A stretch of 64,000 bases of DNA from NCBI GenBank assembly GCA_946122785.1, contig CAMGYJ010000011.1, forward strand, positions 13,764,001-13,828,000, written 5' to 3'. The stretch comes from Linum tenue (Eukaryota > Streptophyta > Magnoliopsida > Malpighiales > Linaceae). Position numbers and translations under genes: made by a program. Every line of letters starts with the position of its first letter. The stretch's first letter is position 1. Below the pieces are notes generated by a model. The model was not told where the DNA came from and searched no databases. It saw only the letters and a list, made by a program, of their open reading frames with translations. Below are positions 1 through 11,331 of the stretch, piece by piece.

Positions 1-1678
1 TGAGTGCGGGCGATGGGGTCAGTCCTAATCCTAATTTCGTTATCATACTTAAATGGAAAGCCATGCACACGCAATGCTTATGGTATGTTATTGGGTACAT
101 TAGTAAAAGTATCTTATTATTAACATATTCTTGCTTATTAATCTTTTCTTCTTGCTTAACTTGATATGGGATCCCGCCCTCGACCTAACTAGCACATCCG
201 TCCGGCACCAACGTATCATGAACATAACCTCCTCATCTACAAGGAGTAACATAGCATACCTCCCCATCTACAGGGAGTAGTGGTGACCGCGTCCGGCACC
301 GATCGTGACATACATATCATGACCCCTCATCTACAAGGTGCTCCTCATCTACAAGGAGTAAGGTGACCGCGTGCGACTAGTTAAGGGAGGGTTCTTATTC
401 TTACTTGTTAACTTGATATCTTATACATGCTTGCTTGAACAACCTCTCCCACGATGGAGAGTCATACTTAATCTTATACTTGCTTACTTGACTTGAGAAG
501 TTTAAGCTTAATTAGGTGATCTCCCGCACAATGGGAAGATACAAGCTTATTAACTTGAACTTAATTAGCTTATAATTGAACTTGCATTTGGTTGACTCAT
601 AACGTAGTTTACATATGCTTCATGATGCTATGCATACATAAACGTAAAGAATGAACGTAAACAAATCAACTTAATATGAAAGCATATAAGGATAGACTGA
701 ACTAAAGCAAGAACTGAAATGCATAACTTGAACTTAAATGCATATACTGATAACGAAAACTACTCTAGCCCCCTTTAACCACGCACCTTAATTTCAAGTC
801 GATTATCAATTTATATCTTGCCCCGGTGATGACAAACGTTCTTATAGGCCTTGTACGTGTCCATGCACCATTTTCCTTCTTCCTTTACCTTTCCCCTCGG
901 GATAGAACACGTTCAGCTCACCTGATTATATAACCGTATGCTAGCTTTACATCAATAAATCCATTTTCGATTTCATTAATTCAACCCCCTTAATATCATT
1001 AAACTGCCATGCATACCATCCACGTAACTAAACTTAGTTACTAATCCATCACAATGTATTTCCATTGCACTCGTCCATATATATATAAGCATTCGTAGCT
1101 CGTCCCTTTAAATAATGACCTACTGCAACTACCACCGTCTCCAATTATCACCGAGTCTACAATAAAATGGACGAGGACAAATCCATTACCTCTAATACGT
1201 GACTTCCTGATCGATCGATGGTCATTTGCGTCCTCCGCAACCTTGTCGTTGCTATTAGAGCTCCAAGAACGGATCGGAGCTGTGGGATTTGGCAGTGGCT
1301 CGCGGCGGGAGAGATCGTGCGATCCTTCGTTCTGGTTATCCAGCCGCTTCTTCCATTAGCCGGTCGCTTCTCCCGGTGGTGGTGTCTTGGCCGAAGGGAT
1401 GAGGAGGTTCGACGGTGGTGATGTGTTCTAGTCGGCGGGAGCTCACGGGATGGTGGCTGAGTCTGGTGCGGAGGAAAAGAATGGGGTTTTAATTTGCGGC
1501 TCCCTCCTTCTAGGTTTTGTGTAGCTATATATTTATAGTTGGAGGGTTAAGAAGCTTGTGGGATGAGCGGCTGCTCCCCTTTGAATTTAGGTTAGGATCA
1601 ACAATTATATTCGTTTAGGTTTAATAACTGATAGGGGTAATTTAGGAATTCCCTAAAATTATGGGTACGGGTGTGACA
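1..1678 (-). mobile_element. 3' LTR of the gag-only element, truncated by the window start
   Basis: This matches 3475-5152 almost base for base. Its inner boundary ends in TGTGACA at 1678, directly before a polypurine tract. About 286 bp of the LTR lie outside the window. Short internal repeats of CCTCATCTACAAGGAG occur at about 225-360. Confidence 0.85.
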
Positions 1679-1695
1679 TTTCCCTCCCCCTTAAG
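1679..1695 (-). other. Polypurine tract of the gag-only element
   Basis: On the minus strand the sequence is purine-rich (CTTAAGGGGGAGGGAAA) and abuts the TGTCACACCC start of the LTR. This is the usual place for plus-strand priming. The same tract recurs at 5153-5169. Confidence 0.8.
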
Positions 1696-1866
1696 AAAAT
1701 TTCGTCCCCGAAATTAAAATCATGTCAATATAAAAAGTTGAGTCTTCACTCTTAATACTACCGACATCATAATACTACTAACCGACCATATTAAACTAAT
1801 AACCAATTCAAATAGTCAAGAACAATAGTTCCATCTCAAAGTCTTTCAATCACCAACAAAGTCACT

Positions 1867-3024
1867 TCAAAGCGTTGGTTCATCCTTCCCATCTTCTCCA
1901 CAGCCACTGGCCATCTTTTCCATAGCAAAGACTCTTGGCCGTCCACCCGCTCTGGACATCTGGCTCTGATCACGACTGACATTGTGGGTATTGGTGCCAT
2001 TGAAACGTCCACCATTGTTGTTGCTGTCGAAGTTGTTAGTCCGGCCACTGAACCTACTTCCTGACTGTGCCCTACCCCCAGCTACTGATGGCTCAGAAAT
2101 AACTCTTGTATGGTCTGCAAGTCGTGGGCAATTCCACTTTATATGTCCCGGCTCACCGCACTCAAAACAGACACCCATATTACGCCTGCACTCACCCAGA
2201 TGACGCTTGTCACATTTGGGGCATAGTGGATATAGTGGTTGTGTTGGTGCATACCTCGTGGAGATCTCTTGGCTCCAGGACTGCTGTTGGCTAGATAAAC
2301 CAGATCCCCTCTTGAAAGGTTGGGTCGAGTAAGTCGTGGCCCCAGAGTTGGTTGGCTCCTTCCTCTTCTTCGTACCAAGCCTCGCATCCCTCTCCTGTTC
2401 AGCCATCTTCTCATCCCTCTCAATGCGAAGGGCAGCTCGGTATGCAGTGGCTTGAGATGCCCTCTCTGCTTCTCCCATACATTTTCTTAGTTCTGCTCTC
2501 AAACCCCGAACATAACGATCTCGCATCCCTGCTGAAGTCCGGTACACGGGATCAGCATACTTGCACAACTTCTTGAATAGCTCTGTGTATTCCGTGACAC
2601 TCTGCCCCCACTGTTGCTCCAACTTCATGAAATCCTCCCTCTTATCGTCCCGGACTGTTTGGGGGATGTACTCATCGAGGAACATCTTCACAAACTGGTT
2701 CCAGGTGATCTCAAGAGGTACCACTTCACTCTCCGGCTGGAGATGCCACCAATCCCTAGCAGTTCCCTGGAGCACGTGGACAGCCATGGCGATCCTATCC
2801 TCATCATTATCAATACGGAGCTCATCCAAAGTCCGAGTGAGTTTCAACAGCCATGCATCGACAATGTCGGGGTCAGAGGATCCCTCGAAGTCAACCACCC
2901 CCATTTTCCTAAGCAAGGTATAGTTTGGGGGCGGCCGCCGACCATCACCCTGGTGAGAGCTCTCGCTATGCATACTCCTACATAAGTTCAATGACATTGT
3001 GTCAGAACCTTGGAAACGTTGCAC
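1867..3024 (-). CDS. Gag polyprotein of a Ty3-type element, intact ORF
   Basis: This is an open 385-residue gag, the structural protein that packages retroelement RNA into cytoplasmic particles. A Retrotrans_gag domain spans roughly residues 60-200, with conserved segments such as ARDWWHLQPE and FVKMFLDEYIP. A CCHC zinc knuckle (CFECGEPGHIKWNCP) lies near residue 295. No protease or polymerase follows, and the ORF ends about 170 bp before the polypurine tract. The start lies about 150 bp inside the primer-binding site, as expected for gag. The internal region is open and nearly identical to the second copy, so decay is minimal. The family is well supported; the exact clade is not determined. 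Confidence 0.85.
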   Translation of the reverse strand: MQRFQGSDTMSLNLCRSMHSESSHQGDGRRPPPNYTLLRKMGVVDFEGSSDPDIVDAWLLKLTRTLDELRIDNDEDRIAMAVHVLQGTARDWWHLQPESEVVPLEITWNQFVKMFLDEYIPQTVRDDKREDFMKLEQQWGQSVTEYTELFKKLCKYADPVYRTSAGMRDRYVRGLRAELRKCMGEAERASQATAYRAALRIERDEKMAEQERDARLGTKKRKEPTNSGATTYSTQPFKRGSGLSSQQQSWSQEISTRYAPTQPLYPLCPKCDKRHLGECRRNMGVCFECGEPGHIKWNCPRLADHTRVISEPSVAGGRAQSGSRFSGRTNNFDSNNNGGRFNGTNTHNVSRDQSQMSRAGGRPRVFAMEKMASGCGEDGKDEPTL

Positions 3025-3173
3025 TTGTTAGTAGGCGAGACTGGATGCTCTAAAACAATTTTAGGTTTACTTGAAAACTTGTTGAAAACTTCTTAAAACC
3101 TTTAATACTCGTAGGAAACATGGAGACCGACTTCCCAGTATCTCACTTACAAAGTGAAGACAGAGGGAGACAG

Positions 3174-3185
3174 GCTCTGATACCA
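3174..3185 (-). other. Primer-binding site, initiator-Met tRNA type
   Basis: The minus strand reads TGGTATCAGAGC, the classical complement of the 3' end of plant initiator tRNA-Met, three bases inside the LTR end. It fixes the element's orientation and the LTR boundary at 3189. Confidence 0.88.
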
Positions 3186-3188
3186 AAA

Positions 3189-5152
3189 TGTAACACCCTA
3201 GCTCGGCCGAGCACTAAATTTACCAAAATTCCCTTAAGTAATCAAGATCACTCAAAATGGAAATAATACAGAAAAATAATTTCTAAATCACCGTAGGAAA
3301 ATCCCTCTTAACAAATCATAAATGAGCATCAGTCTCAAGCCTACTAATAAAAGTACAAAAGTGAAAGAGTTCACTTGGAATCTTTTGCAATCACTAACCC
3401 TTGTGACGATGACATCCTGAGCAACAGCTTTCTCTTGACCAGTGGTCTGGACGATCCTGCTTTCTTGTACCTCCTGAGTGCGGGCGATGGGGTCAGTCTT
3501 AATCCTAATTTCGTTATCATACTTAAATGGAAAGCCATGCACACGCAATGCTTATGGTATGTTATTGGGTACATTAGTAAAAGTATCTTATTATTAACAT
3601 ATTCTTGCTTATTAATCTTTTCTTCTTGCTTAACTTGATATGGGATCCCGCCCTCGACCTAACTAGCACATCCGTCCGGCACCAACGTATCATGAACATA
3701 ACCTCCTCATCTACAAGGAGTAACATAGCATACCTCCCCATCTACAGGGAGTAGTGGTGACCGCGTCCGGCACCGATCGTGACATACATATCATGACCCC
3801 TCATCTACAAGGTGCTCCTCATCTACAAGGAGTAAGGTGACCGCGTGCGACTAGTTAAGGGAGGGTTCTTATTCTTACTTGTTAACTTGATATCTTATAC
3901 ATGCTTGCTTGAACAACCTCTCCCACGATGGAGAGTCATACTTAATCTTATACTTGCTTACTTGACTTGAGAAGTTTAAGCTTAATTAGGTGATCTCCCG
4001 CACAATGGGAAGATACAAGCTTATTAACTTGAACTTAATTAGCTTATAATTGAACTTGCATTTGGTTGACTCATAACGTAGTTTACATATGCTTCATGAT
4101 GCTATGCATACATAAACGTAAAGAATGAACGTAAACAAATCAACTTAATATGAAAGCATATAAGGATAGACTGAACTAAAGCAAGAACTGAAATGCATAA
4201 CTTGAACTTAAATGCATATACTGATAACGAAAACTACTCTAGCCCCCTTTAACCACGCACCTTAATTTCAAGTCGATTATCAATTTATATCTTGCCCCGG
4301 TGATGACAAACGTTCTTATAGGCCTTGTACGTGTCCATGCACCATTTTCCTTCTTCCTTTACCTTTCCCCTCGGGATAGAACACGTTCAGCTCACCTGAT
4401 TATATAACCGTATGCTAGCTTTACATCAATAAATCCATTTTCGATTTCATTAATTCAACCCCCTTAATATCATTAAACTGCCATGCATACCATCCACGTA
4501 ACTAAACTTAGTTACTAATCCATCACAATGTATTTCCATTGCACTCGTCCATATATATATAAGCATTCGTAGCTCGTCCCTTTAAATAATGACCTACTGC
4601 AACTACCACCGTCTCCAATTATCACCGAGTCTACAATAAAATGGACGAGGACAAATCCATTACCTCTAATACGTGACTTCCTGATCGATCGATGGTCATT
4701 TGCGTCCTCCGCAACCTTGTCGTTGCTATTAGAGCTCCAAGAACGGATCGGAGCTGTGGGATTTGGCAGTGGCTCGCGGCGGGAGAGATCGTGCGATCCT
4801 TCGTTCTGGTTATCCAGCCGCTTCTTCCATTAGCCGGTCGCTTCTCCCGGTGGTGGTGTCTTGGCCGAAGGGATGAGGAGGTTCGACGGTGGTGATGTGT
4901 TCTAGTCGGCGGGAGCTCACGGGATGGTGGCTGAGTCTTGTGCGGAGGAAAAGAATGGGGTTTTAATTTGCGGCTCCCTCCTTCTAGGTTTTGTGTAGCT
5001 ATATATTTATAGTTGGAGGGTTAAGAAGCTTGTGGGATGAGCGGCTGCTCCCCTTTGAATTTAGGTTAGGATCAACAATTATATTCGTTTAGGTTTAATA
5101 ACTGATAGGGGTAATTTAGGAATTCCCTAAAATTATGGGTACGGGTGTGACA
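3189..5152 (-). mobile_element. Complete 1964-bp LTR shared by two internal regions
   Basis: On the minus strand the LTR starts TGTCACACCC and ends GGTGTTACA, with the canonical TG...CA ends. It is 5' LTR to the gag unit on its left and 3' LTR to the truncated unit on its right. Such sharing is the normal product of unequal recombination between LTRs. Confidence 0.85.
5001..5011 (-). promoter_or_regulatory. Candidate TATA box in the LTR
   Basis: The minus strand reads TATAAATATAT, about 140 bp inside the LTR start, a plausible U3 promoter position. The equivalent site in the other LTR is at 1527-1537. No transcript evidence can be seen from sequence alone. Confidence 0.45.
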
Positions 5153-5340
5153 TTTCCCTCCCCCTTAAGAAAATTTCGTCCCCGAAATTAAAATCATGTC
5201 AATATAAAAAGTTGAGTCTTCACTCTTAATACTACCGACATCATAATACTACTAACCGACCATATTAAACTAATAACCAATTCAAATAGTCAAGAACAAT
5301 AGTTCCATCTCAAAGTCTTTCAATCACCAACAAAGTCACT

Positions 5341-6304
5341 TCAAAGCGTTGGTTCATCCTTCCCATCTTCTCCACAGCCACTGGCCATCTTTTCCATAGC
5401 AAAGACTCTTGGCCGTCCACCCGCTCTGGACATCTGGCTCTGATCACGACTGACATTGTGGGTATTGGTGCCATTGAAACGTCCACCATTATTGTTGCTG
5501 TCGAAGTTGTTAGTCCGGCCACTGAACCTACTTCCTGACTGTGCCCTACCCCCAGCTACTGATGGCTCAGAAATAACTCTTGTATGGTCTGCAAGTCGTG
5601 GGCAATTCCACTTTATATGTCCCGGCTCACCGCACTCAAAACAGACACCCATATTACGCCTGCACTCACCCAGATGACGCTTGTCACATTTGGGGCATAG
5701 TGGATATAGTGGTTGTGTTGGTGCATACCTCGTGGAGATCTCTTGGCTCCAGGACTGCTGTTGGCTAGATAAACCAGATCCCCTCTTGAAAGGTTGGGTC
5801 GAGTAAGTCGTGGCCCCAGAGTTGGTTGGCTCCTTCCTCTTCTTCGTACCAAGCCTCGCATCCCTCTCCTGTTCAGCCATCTTCTCATCCCTCTCAATGC
5901 GAAGGGCAGCTCGGTATGCAGTGGCTTGAGATGCCCTCTCTGCTTCTCCCATACATTTTCTTAGTTCTGCTCTCAAACCCCGAACATAACGATCTCGCAT
6001 CCCTGCTGAAGTCCGGTACACGGGATCAGCATACTTGCACAACTTCTTGAATAGCTCTGTGTATTCCGTGACACTCTGCCCCCACTGTTGCTCCAACTTC
6101 ATGAAATCCTCCCTCTTATCGTCCCGGACTGTTTGGGGGATGTACTCATCGAGGAACATCTTCACAAACTGGTTCCAGGTGATCTCAAGAGGTACCACTT
6201 CACTCTCCGGCTGGAGATGCCACCAATCCCTAGCAGTTCCCTGGAGCACGTGGACAGCCATGGCGATCCTATCCTCATCATTATCAATACGGAGCTCATC
6301 CAAC
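5341..6304 (-). pseudogene. 5'-truncated second copy of the gag ORF
   Basis: This repeats the gag at 1867-3024 but loses the amino-terminal part at about 6304. The remaining frame runs into unrelated flanking DNA up to 6351. The CCHC knuckle and most of the gag domain remain. No primer-binding site or LTR follows, so this copy is broken. The breakpoint lies in CATCCAACGACATCATCCAA, with a repeated CATCCA that could reflect microhomology. Confidence 0.8.
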
Positions 6305-6448
6305 GACATCATCCAAACCTTTGAAGTCTTCGCATTTACCAACCCATTCATTCACAACGATGAGTTTTTGGTTTCTGAAAATTAAAGGAAAACGACGACG
6401 TTTGCCCTGCCCGTTATGCGGCGGAACAGCATTTATTTTATAGGCACG

Positions 6449-6456
6449 GCGCCAAA
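6449..6456 (-). promoter_or_regulatory. Candidate E2F binding site upstream of XRCC4
   Basis: The minus strand reads TTTGGCGC, a perfect match to the E2F consensus TTTSSCGC, about 90 bp upstream of the XRCC4 start codon. E2F sites are known upstream of plant replication and repair genes. It lies in the 240-bp stretch between the retroelement breakpoint and the coding region. Confidence 0.5.
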
Positions 6457-6544
6457 CCGTTTAAAAGCCTAGAAGACGACTCTGTTTGTTTTCCCTACTG
6501 CAGCTAAAGCTTGTCGAACACGACGGTGGCGCAGGCGGAGAAGA

Positions 6545-8168
6545 ATGGATACTGAGGAGGCGGCGGCGACGAGGCACACATGCCTGAAGCTCGAGATTTC
6601 CGCCCCTGCGAACGAACCAATCTTCGTCAAGGGAACGTGGTTCGAGAGTCGCTTCGACCTCGCCATCACCGACGGCCTCCACTCTTGGGTCTGCCTCGGT
6701 AACCTATATCTCCCCCTTCTTCTCTTTACTCTCTTGTTTGAATCTCTCCGTTTCTCCGGGTTGGTTTTATCATCCGAGCTCTTGCTTCAAATTTGCCAGC
6801 TAGGGAAGAGGATGTGAGAGATAGAGCGGCGCAGTGGGATCAGCCAGTTTCCGAGTATATCCAATTGGCGGAGAAGCACCTAGGGTTTCAAATCCCTGGC
6901 TCGGTCTACAGGTTCGATGATGCCGGAGATGGCTGCAAACGAGTTAGTGATTCGCTTTTTTTCTTCTAATTTTTGTCCCGTTTGGAACTTTGTGTTCAAT
7001 TTGGTTTGCTTTTGGATTCCGAATTCCCCTTATGTGAATCAAACGTCATTAGAGGTTAGGAAGGTTGAAGGGATTGTATGATTCGACCTTCTGATGCTGT
7101 TAATTATGGAACCGACCCCAAATCTGGAATGTGGTTTTTGTAATGGTTTGGTGGTGGTTTGAGGGGTTGCAGTTATCATGGAGCTTTGAAAAGGAAGGAA
7201 TGACGCTACAATGGAGATGGAAATGTCAGCCATCTCCTGATAGTAAGAAGACGACTGCAGGGATCTTGGATTTTCTTATGGATGCAAACATAAGGCTCAG
7301 TGTGAGACTCTATGCATTCTTGTGTCAATCTCGTTCGGCTGTTTGCCCTCTTCTGTTATGATCAAGGTCCTTGTAAATGTCATTCCTCTTGTCATTATGC
7401 ACTTAAGAAGTCTTTTTTGGCGTGTTTGTAGGAGGAAGTTGTTAGAAAGACTCGGTCATTCGAGCGAGTCAAAGGGGAAGCTGAGAAATGTTTGGCGCAA
7501 AGTGAGAAGTATTGCAGTGAGAAACTGGAGTTTGAGTCTGACATCTATGCCAAGGTTAGCTGATTCGACTGTCTGAATTCTGTACTTTGTGCGCTAATAT
7601 GTATCTATCTAGCTTTGGGGCTGCACTAAGTCTTCCAAATTTTGAGCTTAATTGCACCCGACTTCTTGTTTGTTAACACCTAGTGTATAATGCTCTTACT
7701 GCAATGTCGTTGCTGGCTTGATATTTGCTTGATAGAATAGGGAAGCATACAGAATGGCAGCAGTGATTGACCAACTTTCTTCCATTAGAAGTTGTGGCAC
7801 ACACTTGATTTGAGTCCAATCGACAACATTAGCGTTCCATAGTACAACTAATTCCCTTGTTTGTTGTCTAGTTCCTTGCAGTTCTGAATTCGAAGAAGCG
7901 GAAAATTAGGGAGCTTCGAGATCAACTCTCCAAGAAAGAAATTTCGAAAAAGCAGCCAGCACAAGAAGTAGAAGAAGATGAAGAGGATAGCGAGGAGGAA
8001 GAAGAAGAGAAAGGAGAATCGACTGACAGAACTGAAAGTTTCGATGAAGGTAGTGACGGTGAGGGAAAAGAAGCTCAAGAGAAAGCAACAGCAACTTCGA
8101 AGGATGTGACTTGGTCGACAAGCAGGAGAGGAAGGGGCATTGGCACAAGGAGAAGAGGTACTCGCTAG
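6545..8168 (+). CDS. XRCC4: XRCC4, DNA ligase IV partner in non-homologous end joining
   Basis: XRCC4 binds and stabilises DNA ligase IV in the nucleus and helps bridge broken ends. The exons I infer are 6545-6698, 6800-6942, 7173-7301, 7432-7554 and 7872-8168. All junctions are GT/AG and the frame stays open for 281 residues; plant XRCC4 is about 265. The head domain is clear: HTCLKLEI, EPIFVKGTWFESRFD, RAAQWDQPVSEY and LSWSFEKEG closely match the Arabidopsis protein. The coiled-coil region follows (ILDFLMDANIRLS, EEVVRKTRSFE), then an acidic stretch and a basic RGRG-type tail. The start is the first ATG in frame with the head domain. The nearest neighbour is the truncated retroelement array upstream. 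No lesion is seen. Confidence 0.95.
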
Positions 8169-8635
8169 GTAGGTTGGGGCTAGCCACTCAGATCTCCCGA
8201 TGTAACTAGGATAACTAGCAACTTGTAACAAATTATAATCAGAACCTCTTACTCTTTTTTCTTCCCTTGCGAACAATGCTCGAAATTCGGTATAGTCACA
8301 TCAGACAATGAGTGCCCACTCATCCAGGCAACGGCACTAGGATCTCAATTGCTCGAGCACAAAGTTGATGGTTCTTAGGTTGGAGTTACATCCATTTGGT
8401 TGCAATAGTGTTCTTCTTAAGCAACTGGTCCAAGCCTCTGCAGTCTCTCGATCCACCTTCTTCGCACTTATCAGCCAACTAGGAATCATGCAATCCTATT
8501 TGATAACAAATGATTGACATTGGTTACCTTTTCTTCGAATATTCTCAAGCTGCATTCTTTCCATAGAGCCCCCAACTTATGATATGGAAGGCTGTCTTCG
8601 CCCACCATGCACTCAAATGGTTGTTGCCTTGGTTA
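8169..8635. other. XRCC4 3' flank, no gene recognised
   Basis: This holds the presumed 3' UTR and AT-rich intergenic sequence. I see no conserved ORF. Confidence 0.5.
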
Positions 8636-8639
8636 ATAG

Positions 8640-8755
8640 AAACTTGCTCTATTGATTTATGTTTACCACTCAACTCATTTTTAGTTCAACTAAACCACTC
8701 AACCTAATATAAAAGGCCACCATCCATCACTTTGGTCCAAATTTTATGGATGTCA
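8640..8755 (+). repeat. Left arm of an inverted repeat flanking the calmodulin-like pseudogene
   Basis: The reverse complement matches about 9525-9640 imperfectly. Shared blocks include GTGATGGATGGTGG and GTGGTAAACAT, followed by an imperfect match around AATAGAG. The outer ends suggest terminal repeats of a transposon or two opposed insertions. No clear target duplication was found. Confidence 0.5.
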
Positions 8756-9077
8756 TCCTACCAATACAAACGAAGCGCTAACGGTGTTAACTTTGTAGGT
8801 GCTAACCTTGTAGCTTCTAGTTTCTTTCTAGTACTCCATGTCCATGCAGATGCAGGCAGCTATATCAGCACCATTTTAGCCTTAAAAGTTAAAACGGTCT
8901 GTATTGCTAAACTCCTCCCCATCCTGCAAAAGATATCCAACCCTAATTACTTTTTCCCATCCTTGTCAATTAGTCACTGTATGCCCCAAGCAAACCGAAT
9001 AAACAAATGAAAGAGGCAATCTTAATTCAACAAAATGAAAGAGAGACTGAGATCTGGATCAGTTCCATCAATGGAGG

Positions 9078-9333
9078 TTAAATTAAACATTTAAACTCTT
9101 GGAAATCAATCGTCCCGTCGCCATCATTATCGCCGCCGCCGCCGCCGATCATCTTGCGGCACTCTCCGCGGTAATCTATCAGTCGCCTTCGATGTCGTCC
9201 AAGGAGAACACGACCCGGCCCTCACATTGACCATTGCCTCCTCGGAACCAACCTCCTGAGTGTTCATCTCCAGGAACTCCTTGAACCCGCCGCCGTCCAA
9301 TTCTGTGATCATTTTCTGGAGGCCGAGGCTGGA
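9078..9333 (-). pseudogene. Calmodulin-like (CML) EF-hand pseudogene
   Basis: Minus-strand frames carry pieces of a calmodulin-like calcium sensor: FKEFLEMNTQ, GSEEAMVNV, VFSLDDIEGD, ECRKMIGG and a canonical EF-hand loop DNDGDGTIDFQEF just before the TAA. The pieces sit in different frames and the first EF loop is shortened, so the gene is frameshifted and partly deleted. The final loop keeps the acidic residues expected to bind calcium. The fragment lies between inverted repeats at 8640-8755 and 9525-9640. Order and spacing resemble CML25/26-type proteins, but the exact parent is uncertain. Confidence 0.65.
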
Positions 9334-9524
9334 CGTTATGGTATGGAACCGAGCTCGAAGGCGGATATCTTGCTGTCGCCAAGCTAGGTTCCCTTACCTT
9401 AATTATATATATATATTCCTTTTTAGCTCAGCGGTGCGACTAGGATATATAGTTGTGACGTGGCTGAGTTCTTGACAACTCAGATGAATTCAATGTTGCC
9501 ACATCAGCATCATTAGCATCGCGT

Positions 9525-9640
9525 CAACATCTGGCGTTCATAAAAATTGGATGGAAGTGATGGATGGTGGTGTATTATATGAAATTCAATGGTTTTGTTA
9601 AATTAAAGTATAGTTTAGTGGTAAACATGAATGAATAGAG
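9525..9640 (-). repeat. Right arm of the inverted repeat
   Basis: This is the partner of 8640-8755, in opposite orientation. Together the arms enclose about 770 bp that include the CML pseudogene. Confidence 0.5.
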
Positions 9641-10077
9641 TGAGTTCTGTGATAAGTGGTGATTTTCACCCTTTCTTAGAGTATTTATTTACTTTTACTA
9701 CAATTGCTGATAGGATTAGGGAAATCACTAACCGGAGTCACTCCAACCAAAATCTAAAGTAGCGACTGTCAACTTGCATATTTCTGCGTTTGTGATACAG
9801 AGAAGGAAAGCGAGAAGGAGATGAAGAACACATGAAAATGAGTTCTTACGGCAACAAACTTATAATTCTGAAGAACAGAAATTACCTTATGATGGATTAC
9901 TTCTTTCACAATAATCAAACATATAATTAATTAATCCAAAAATGATTAATCAAATTGTCAAAAAATTGAATTTTTTGACCGGGTTTGCACGTCGTGGTTC
10001 AAAATATTGTGTGCGCGATCGCACCATGCACTTTGAGAATATAAGGACCAAAAATTGGATTTGATATAGTCTTGTCT

Positions 10078-10380
10078 TGATTCGGTGCGGTCTTAACCCG
10101 GTCAGGTCCCAATTCGATCTTGATTTTAGATTGAGCTTGTGGGGATTTGAGTGGCCTGATGACTCAAAGGGTGAGAAGTTGATTAAGTTTTGGGTGTTGG
10201 GCTCTCTTATCCGGTCTTTATCCGGTTTTCAATCCCGTCCCAAACGGTTTTTACCTCAAATCTAAGCCCGAAGATTGGATTGGATTGTTTGCTATCCGGT
10301 CTCAGTCCGGTCCCGATCCGGGTTATATGGTCCGGTTTCGGGTAAAACCAAATGGCCCGGACCAAATAGCCAGCCCTAGT
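10078..10380. mobile_element. Right end of an older hAT-like element
   Basis: The stretch is rich in CCGGT motifs and ends in GCCAGCCCTA. Its complement TAGGGCTGGC is typical of plant hAT termini. No left end with the matching terminus was found. The next hAT-like element lies directly beside it. Confidence 0.35.
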
Positions 10381-10382
10381 AG

Positions 10383-11331
10383 TAGGGATGTCAATTATAG
10401 TCGTAATCGCGGGTATCCGACCCTACCAAACCCGGTCAATGAGGGGAATCTCCACATTGACTGGGTATGGGACGGATATGGGTAATACCTGCAAACAAGC
10501 TCGTGGGGATGGGGCGAGCATGAATTTGAGTGCCCCGTCCATACCCATACCCATATCCTCCCCGCCATTACTTATTTCGTATAACGCAATCCACCAATAA
10601 AGCTGAAGGGTTATTGTAATTGTAAAACAAATAAGTACTAAAAGTTTAATTTCATATAAGCCACCCTAATTTCCTTACGCGTCTCTAACTCTAGCCCTAG
10701 ATATTCTCTTCAAGTCTTCAACCGTCAAGTTTCCCCTCCCTTCACTCGACAAGGCAACGCTTAAACCTCCTCTCTCACGTCCTTATTTGCCTCCGCTCCT
10801 ACCCTCTTCAATAGCATCTCCACCAGAACACCACCCCTCCTTGACCCTTTGTTGCCTTCCTTCAGTTCGTCGGTTCTTTTGCTCATCGTCCGTTCAGCAG
10901 TGTAATAGTGGTAATAACATTCGACTCACACATCTTTCCTTCACGTGTGGATTTTTATAGTTTAGTAGGTGTTTTGGAGATGAATAATATGGTGTTGGAT
11001 TATTTATTGGTACTTTGTTTATGGAACTTCGTAGGAATTGGATGATCTAACTAAAATTATCAGTGGTTCTTTATTAGGTTCATCATTGATTAGGTTTGAT
11101 GTTTCAACCCAGTAGTTATATGTTTTGTTGAATTCAAGTGTGTTAATTTAGTTATAATCATAATCAGATGTACGGGGTGGGGATTACCCTCGGGTATTCG
11201 AAATTCGCAGGGATGGGGATGCAAAATCTCCCCCACATGGGGATGGGGAGGGTATGGCTTTGATAAATGAAAATGGGTATGGGGATTGGTTTAGTACAAT
11301 CTGCACCAAACTCGACTCATTGTCATCCCTA
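10383..11331. mobile_element. Non-autonomous hAT-like element, 949 bp
   Basis: The left terminus TAGGGATGTCAAT and the complement of the right terminus (TAGGGATGACAAT) form a 13-bp inverted repeat with one mismatch. The 8-bp flanks CCTAGTAG (10375-10382) and CCTACTAG (11332-11339) match at 7 of 8 bases, which fits a hAT target duplication. The interior has no transposase ORF. GGGTA/TACCC-rich subterminal sequence resembles the element at 24425. Confidence 0.75.

Larger units (their letters stand above)
1..6304 (-). mobile_element. Tandem gag-only Ty3-type LTR element (LTR-internal-LTR-internal), both edges incomplete
   Basis: A 3474-bp unit is directly repeated: position 1 matches 3475 and the match runs to about 6304. 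Read on the minus strand, each unit is LTR, primer-binding site, gag, polypurine tract. The array holds a 3' LTR (1-1678, cut by the window edge), a complete internal region (1679-3188), a complete LTR (3189-5152) and a second internal region that breaks off in gag at about 6304. Only about 170 bp separate the gag stop from the polypurine tract, so protease, reverse transcriptase and integrase are absent. This matches the non-autonomous TR-GAG type of element, which needs enzymes from another element. The repeats are nearly identical (I saw differences near 25, 1459 and 2011 against the second copy), so the duplication is recent. Confidence 0.85.

Noticed and set aside
2561..2985. Plus-strand ORFs of 120-123 codons opposite the gag
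   Set aside because: They are antisense shadows of the real gag and repeat in the second copy at 6035-6385; composition and motifs show no protein family.
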